From Scleroderma bovista (lineage: Eukaryota > Basidiomycota > Agaricomycetes > Boletales > Sclerodermataceae), in assembly GCA_037178675.1 (NCBI GenBank), contig JAYMGJ010000598.1:1-64000 (forward strand): 64,000 nucleotides of DNA. Direction: 5' to 3'. Below, one piece after another: positions 58,783 to 64,000 of this stretch. Each line of letters opens with the position of its first letter. Position 1 is the first letter of the stretch. The notes beneath the pieces were generated by a model. That model was not told the DNA's origin. It saw only the letters and a list, made by a program, of their open reading frames with translations, and did not search any database. The translations under genes were made by a program, and so were the position numbers.

Positions 58783-59128
58783 ATGGTCCGTGTCCTCGGT
58801 ATCGCATCCTTGTTGCTCTTTTCGCACATTTCTCTTGTATCTGCGGCCACTAGCAACCGCAAGGGTTATGAACCTGTGTGTTTGACCGGCGTGGGTGAGT
58901 CATATGATAATCAACTTAACCAACTCTCTTGCTCACCCTATGCACAGTTAAGTGCAGCGACAACCAGTGCTGCTCTTCAGGCAGTATATGTTGCAATGAT
59001 AACTCTGGTGGATGTAAGAGTTTGGATTCCATAGCAAATCGTTTACTTGTTACTCACAACCGGCCTCAGGCTGTCCCAACAAGTGGACTTGCTCGACCAG
59101 CGGAGGCAAAGGTGTATGCAAGAAGTGA
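58783..59128 (+). CDS. Small secreted cysteine-rich protein 3
   Basis: Exons 58783-58894, 58948-59013 and 59070-59128 join to 78 residues. Signal peptide MVRVLGIASLLLFSHISLVSA, then PVC, KCSDNQCC, SICCND, GGCCPN, WTC and GVCKK: the same ten-cysteine layout as copies 1 and 2. Upstream lie a doubled 110-base block and a TATA box. The third exon (CCPNKWTC ... GGKGVCKK) is very like the exon remnant at 45140-45220, linking the inverted fragment to this lineage. Confidence 0.75.
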
Positions 59129-59284
59129 TGTTGTCGGCAAAGGAATCAAGCTGGTGGTAGTTAGGTGGGGTTCGATATGTCGAAGTGAACTGAATCATGC
59201 GTCAATGAATGAAGCAGCATTGAAGCCTTAACACGAGTACGAAGAAACAGGAATTGAAAAGGACTTAGGCAGGATTCAGTTGAC

Positions 59285-60010
59285 TATGCACAGATAAAAC
59301 ATCACCCACAAAAGCTTTTCTTATGTGTCCATCGTAGACATACTCGTATAGATCTGAGCATTGTAGGTCCATGAGATGAACGGGGGATGAGCACGATTAC
59401 ATCTTCCCCTCCAGAGATAACTTTAAGGAAGGAGGGTAGATGTTACCAATTAAGTTCTACGCGTAGAGATGTCAGTAAGTCTCTGTGTCGTATCCTTGTT
59501 GCTCTTTTCGAACATTGCTCTTGTATCTGCGGGCAGGACTTCCCGAATCATAACGCCGAGTTGAGCCAATACGTGTGATACCAATAACACGCGTGAGTCA
59601 TATGATATTCAATCCAACCAACTCTCTTTCTCACCCTATGCATGGCTCCGTACAAAGACAAATCGTGCTGCCCTGCGAGTGCCTATTGTTCTCCATTGCG
59701 AATCAGTTAATTGTTACTCATAACAGGCCGCAGGCTGTTCCAACGGTTGGACTTGCGCGATTGAGAAGGGCACTGGTTGGTGCGAGAAATAATGTTGTTT
59801 CCAAGGGAATCAAGCTGGAGGTGGTGGTTCCGTGGGCGTTCGACACGTCGAAGTACACCGAATCAGGCTTCAATGAACAAAACATGCTTCCAAGCAAAAA
59901 GTCGCAGCAGTTTGCAAGAACGTAGTCAGCAAATAATTGTTTAAATACCAATTCGTGCTTCCAAAGAAGCAAACCTTTTGAGCCTGATAGCTGGCGCAGC
60001 TGGCCTCCTG
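59285..60010 (+). repeat. Inverted repeat 2, left arm
   Basis: Matches the reverse complement of about 62815-63570, from GACTATGCACAGATAAAACATC to CTTTTGAGCCTGATAGCTGGC. It includes a dead secreted gene and its flanks. The arms enclose about 2.8 kb with the 3-hydroxyacyl-CoA dehydrogenase gene. Confidence 0.85.
59472..59792 (+). pseudogene. Secreted cysteine-rich gene copy 4, disabled
   Basis: A signal-peptide exon (MSVSLCVVSLLLFSNIALVSA) is followed by an in-frame TGA where the partner copy has CAA. The intron 1 acceptor CACAG is changed to CATGG, and exon 2 is truncated by a deletion: after SAYC the second intron joins. The last exon (CSNGWTCAIEKGTGWCEK) is intact. Three independent lesions make it a pseudogene. 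Confidence 0.7.
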
Positions 60011-60764
60011 ACGTCTGAAGCCTTAGGGCGTATATGGATGATTTATTATCGAAACAGCAATTGGAAAGAATTTAGGCAGGATTTTCCTGTCCGTTGAATT
60101 CACCTGGCAGTTTGTCTCTCCATCAACATCTTATCATGCCGACTCGCAGAATGTGCAAGCCGGTCTCCTGCAGAATAATCGTAAGGTAGAGTGCGATGAT
60201 AGCAGGTAAATGTGGCGGAGAGATCTGATCGGTATGAGTTGTTGATGATCGAGCTAGTCATCTATCAGTCAGCTCTATCACTCTCTGAGCGAAATACTGA
60301 CCATGTGAGTTGTATCGCATCTGGAAGCTTGAGCTAGCCTGCTCCTGTTCGACAGTACCGCAGGCCCCCAACCTCCGTCTAGGATGGCGTAGATCCCTCT
60401 TTCCGGTGTCGCATCACGAGCGTGTGGTCAAAATTAGATCACATACCAGGCCAGTGACCAAGTAAAACTGCATCGCTCCAGCTTCAAATCATCAGGCGGG
60501 AGCGATAGGATGTACAGTACGACAGGACGCAGTGTCACGCGTCAAGGTGAGAAGAGCAGCTGATAGAACAAGTGACAGGCTTTCGCTCGCGGCGAACGAT
60601 CTTGGACGGCCCGTATCGGATTGCGAACTTAAAAGCGTTGGAAAAGGCGGCCATTGCTGCTGGTGTGAAAGGACGCGCGAGGGGAGAGCTACTGAGATAC
60701 GGAATGCAATGCTACAACGAGAGGTGCTGAGAGACAAACGACTAGGAGAGAGTGAGAGGTGAGG

Positions 60765-61291
60765 AAAGACTATCTAGGCTGGGGGGGGGTCGGCCGCAGA
60801 AGTCTGGAGGGGTCTAATAATTGATTCACTCTGTTCCTGCAGTTCTTACATAAGCGCGCACGCATATTGCTCAGGGCTTTGTACTTGGCCCTCCGTGGTA
60901 TCAACGCCAGTCTTTGGCACCCCTCTCGTCTTCTGGTGCTCTCGGTTCGCGGTCTCGTCCGCTACTCCGCCTGCCGTGCCCGTGACATGGCAGTCCGTAA
61001 TTACCTTTTACAAGGTCACTGCAACTGGAAATGCACCCTTTTCGGCAAATCCGCGATCACCGCCATTTCGATCTCCGTGCCAATGCTTGTGCTTGAGGGA
61101 TTCTACTGTATGTTCTTTTTCAAGTTCGAGGCCGTAGAACAGAGTAGTTTATGTAACAATTCGATGTGGTGGTTTTGCATACAGTTTGTAGTTGACCTAT
61201 AACAAACTGAAACTAAAATTAAGATTTGTCTTGCAGCTATACTTGAATTTGTAGGTGCACTGAGTGCCAGTGTCGCAAGAGGTTGGCACCT
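60765..61291. other. Unrecognised stretch
   Basis: Contains a G-run (60780-60790) and overlapping open frames on plus (60867-61202), one with PVTWQSVITFYKVTATGNAP. They could be part of a decayed gene, but I recognise no family and see no conserved start or splice pattern. Confidence 0.35.
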
Positions 61292-62514
61292 TCATTCATT
61301 TGAATACTCGTAAAACCCTCTCCCGCTCTTCTTTCCTAGCCACTGTGCGTCCACCATTCGTTCAAGTAAGACCGAAGGTCGATATTTGCTATCGGAAGTG
61401 CCAGTATAGAGCGTTCTCTGTATTGCGAGGCATGTGTCGAGGCCGATGCTGACACAGGTGTTAGAGGACAAGGGGAATATAGGCTCTGTCTCACTCACAA
61501 ATCAGCTGAAAAGATGCCGAATTAGATGAACCACATATAGGTCATGATAGCTTACCCAACTGAAGAGGACCCATGGGATGGTTCATACCCAGTCTAAATG
61601 TCTTGTCAATGTCGTCCCGAGTTGCAGTACCCTGAATAAGAGAAAAAGGTAGGATAGATAGATATAATATGCTGTAGTTGTGGATACCTTCTCTAGACAC
61701 ATAATAGCTTCATTTATGAAGGGCATCAAGAGAGCGTTCGAGACAAACCCGGGAACATCCTTCGAGGTAGCAACCTCTGGAAGAACGATAGGATCCCTCA
61801 AAACAACCAGGAATAACAAATATACCTTTGCCGCACGCCACTGCAAACGCACGAGCACGATCGAGGGTTTCGGGGGATGTTTGTACAGCCGATATCAGCT
61901 CGACCAGTTTCTAAGGGATTAAGTTTGGCCAAGGAAAACACGTGAAGCATGCAAGCATACCATTACTGGCACAGGATTAAAGAAGTGGAGGCCTGGGTGA
62001 AATGTGCTTTATGTTCCGATTTCTGTGGACGCGTTCGGCGTTGCTCACCGACTACTCGCCCAGTTGCAGCTTGGCCTTGTTCTGATGCAGCACTTACCTC
62101 ACCCGGTAGGACAGAAGCAGCAATCTTTGTTATACTCATGGACGACGTATTTGTTGCAAGGATAGCATCCTGCTTGAGCTTTTCTGCGAAATTCCGGAAA
62201 ATGGTGCGCTTTAGGTCCACATCCTCAGAGACCGCCTCGATGGCCATATCGACTTCACGCATGTCTTCGAGCGTGTCCACAGTGCGAATGCAAGCGCGCG
62301 CTTCCTGGGCCTCGGAGGGCTGAAGCCGGCCTTTCGCAACGTCTTTGGCTAGAAGCTTGTCCATGAAGGCGAGACCTCGAGAAACTTGGTCCTTGGATTT
62401 GTCATGAAGAAGTACCGGGACCTTTGCCCTTAGTGCTGAGACCAATGCAATCCCTGTTCCCATCTGTCCTGCACCGAGAACGCCCAGTAGCTTGATTCCA
62501 TGAGGAACAGACAT
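61292..62514 (-). CDS. 3-hydroxyacyl-CoA dehydrogenase (3-hydroxybutyryl-CoA dehydrogenase type)
   Basis: Seven exons join in frame to 303 residues: 62514-62049, 61992-61961, 61910-61826, 61776-61688, 61631-61556, 61505-61499, 61448-61292. It oxidises L-3-hydroxyacyl-CoA with NAD+. The N-terminal Rossmann turn [40 protein letters not shown], then [10 protein letters not shown] with the catalytic His, [39 protein letters not shown] and the C-terminal [11 protein letters not shown] are all present. The ADF triplet depends on a 7-nt microexon (CTGATTT). Size fits the single-domain fungal enzyme. No organelle signal or peroxisomal SKL is seen. It sits inside inverted repeat 2. Confidence 0.9.
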
Positions 62515-62814
62515 CGTGGTATGACAGTTAGCCTGAGTATCACGTGTAATTCCTCAATATGGGCACTGCCACTGACCATATTCAAAAGCAGGAAATTTTG
62601 GGGCAATAAAGCCCAGTTAAAGCTAATATTGTCATGGATGAACTTCGGAAAGAATTCAAGCTCAAGCTTCCAGATGAAGCCACACAGCTCACATGGTCAG
62701 TATTTCGCTGGGAGAGTGGTAGAGCTGACTGATAGATGCCTAAGTCGATCATTAACAATACATACCGATCAGATTCCATAGTATACGCCTACTAAGGCTT
62801 CAGACTTCAGGAGG
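62515..62814. other. Intergenic, possible coding remnant
   Basis: Promoter side of the dehydrogenase. On plus, a short frame around 62633-62730 (MDELRKEFKLKLPDEATQLT...) looks protein-like but is isolated and unrecognised. Confidence 0.35.
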
Positions 62815-63570
62815 CCAGCTGCGCCAGCTATCAGGCTCAAAAGGTTTGCTTCTTTGGAAGCACGAACTGGTACTTGAACAATCATTTGCTGACTACGTTC
62901 TTGCAAACTGCTGCGACTTTTTGCTTGGAAGCATGCTTTGTTCATTGAAGCCTGATTCGGTGTACTTCGACGTGTCGAACGCCCACGGAACTACCACCTC
63001 CAACTTGATTCCCTTGGAAACAACATTATTTCTCGCACCAACCGGTACCTTTCTCAATCGCGCAAGTCCAACCGTTGAAACAGCCTGCGGCCTGTTGTGA
63101 GTAACAATTAACTGATTCGCAATGGAGTCCAAGGTCTTACATCCATGCATCAAATCGTTGTAACAATAGGCACCCGCAGGACAGCACGATTTGTCTTTGC
63201 ACAGAGCCATGCATAGGGTGAGCAAGAGAGTTGGTTGGATTGAATATCATATGACTCACGCGTGTTAGGTATCACACGTATTGGCTTGACTCGGCGTTAT
63301 GATTCGGGCAGTCCTGCCCGCAGATACAAGAGCAATGTTCGGAAAGAGCAACAAGGATACGACACAGAGACTTACTGACGTCTCTACGCGTAGAACTTAA
63401 TCGCTAGCATCTACCCTCCTTCCTCAAAGTTATCTCTGGAGGGGAAGATGTAATCGTGCTCATCCCCCGTTCATCTCATGGACCTACAATGCTCAGATCT
63501 ATACGAGTATGTCTACGATGGACACATGAAAAAAATTTGTGGGTGATGTTTTATCTGTGCATAGTCCTTG
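62815..63570 (-). repeat. Inverted repeat 2, right arm
   Basis: Reverse-complement partner of about 59285-60010. Identity is high throughout; the right arm retains exon 2 sequence of the secreted gene that is deleted in the left arm. Confidence 0.85.
63026..63381 (-). pseudogene. Secreted cysteine-rich gene copy 5, disabled
   Basis: Partner of copy 4 in the right arm. The start codon is ACG (63381-63379) where copy 4 has ATG. The intron 1 acceptor is also CATGG instead of CACAG, and exon 1 reaches a TAA just before the donor. Exon 2 (ALCKDKSCCPAGAYCYNDLM) and exon 3 (CCFNGWTCAIEKGTGWCEK) remain readable with all cysteines. Confidence 0.7.
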
Positions 63571-63915
63571 CTCCGGCTCTGCCTAGGGCGCGGAGTACAG
63601 AATTTCGGTGGGTTGTCTCCGTTTCCTGTGGGTCTCTGCAGTGCCTGCATACGAGCAGCTACGCTGTTTGATCGAATAAAACCATTTTGTATCACATCCA
63701 AAGTGGGTGGGGGATACAGCAATGGAGATCCGGGAGATAAGAAATCTGAGGGCATGTTGTCTCAGTACCATATCCAATGGTATCACCTCAGGCTGAATCC
63801 TCTGATCCTACAAAGAAAAGTACATAGATATGTTAAGTCGGTGTTTCGACTCCCAAGTTCGCACTATCTAATCTGGCGCCGAGATTATTCAAATTGCTAA
63901 CCTCTCTTTTGCCAG

Positions 63916-64000
63916 CGCTTTGATCCAGTCTTCTCCGCTCTCGCAGGCGGTCTCCTTACCCTCCTGCCAGTCGTGATGGCTTTCGAATACATCAAACAGC
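63916..64000 (+). CDS. Possible exon of a membrane protein, continues beyond window
   Basis: After a pyrimidine-rich acceptor (CTCTTTTGCCAG) the frame RFDPVFSALAGGLLTLLPVV then MAFEYIKQ is open to the window end and looks like a transmembrane helix. The upstream exon is not identified, and the family is unknown. Confidence 0.3.

Larger units (their letters stand above)
57055..60760 (+). repeat. Tandem array unit R3
   Basis: Third unit. Landmarks at 57280 (CCTGCTATATTTTGGTATCC), 57622 (GAGGGGCTTGGGTGCA), 57990 and 58290 match R1 and R2. It carries the secreted gene at 58783 and a dead one at 59472, then the sub-block shared with 48270-48740. No CCT2 fragment is left in this unit. Confidence 0.65.

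Noticed and set aside
1..64000. CRISPR arrays, bacterial operons, rRNA
   Set aside because: The DNA is eukaryotic with spliceosomal introns; none of the repeats has a spacer structure and no rRNA-like conserved core was seen.

Overview
The window is nuclear DNA of a filamentous fungus, most likely an Agaricomycete (Basidiomycota). Genes are split by many 45-60 bp introns. The families are ones I associate with mushroom-forming fungi: a fungal HNH nuclease, F-box proteins, HSPA12-like Hsp70 relatives, type-B carboxylesterases and small secreted cysteine-rich proteins. I checked exon joins by hand for the main genes (coordinates in the entries). I could run no homology search, so family names rest on motifs.

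Region 1 (1-22,040) is built around a large inverted duplication. Arms of about 5.6 kb (about 1703-7396 and about 16428-22034, opposite strands) each carry an HSPA12-like gene, an F-box gene and a lactonase-like gene. Both Hsp70 copies look intact. The two F-box copies are broken by different lesions. The lactonase is complete on the left and cut off inside intron 2 on the right. The 9-kb spacer holds a mitochondrial family III CoA-transferase (SUGCT-like), a divergent pair of fungal-specific genes (one nucleotidyltransferase-like, with unusual introns) and a secreted esterase relative without its catalytic serine. GTC/GAC-rich low-complexity DNA lies at or near the arm ends.

Region 2 (22,040-40,000) starts with low-complexity, GGGT-rich DNA. 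Four more HSPA12-like genes follow, head to tail on the minus strand (C, D, E, F); D is a pseudogene. The array lies between two related coiled-coil genes of unknown function on the plus strand; the right one is divergent from gene F across about 430 bp. All six HSPA12-like genes in the window keep a 14-nt microexon just before the last exon. The recurring Hsp70-like plus coiled-coil arrangement is the best candidate here for an undescribed module.

Region 3 (40,000-44,770) is conserved housekeeping DNA: a membrane-anchored SDR-like protein and CCT8 (chaperonin theta), divergently arranged, then a gene-poor stretch.

Region 4 (44,770-64,000) is a degenerate tandem array of 4-7 kb units. Three intact small secreted cysteine-rich genes lie in it with the same three-exon structure, plus several dead copies, two decayed fragments of CCT2 (chaperonin beta), a 5'-truncated LINE with poly(A) tail and target-site duplication, and a probable small DNA element with a 9-bp direct repeat. 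Inverted partial copies lie at both ends. The right one pairs with a plus-strand copy to make a second inverted repeat around a 3-hydroxyacyl-CoA dehydrogenase gene that has a 7-nt microexon.
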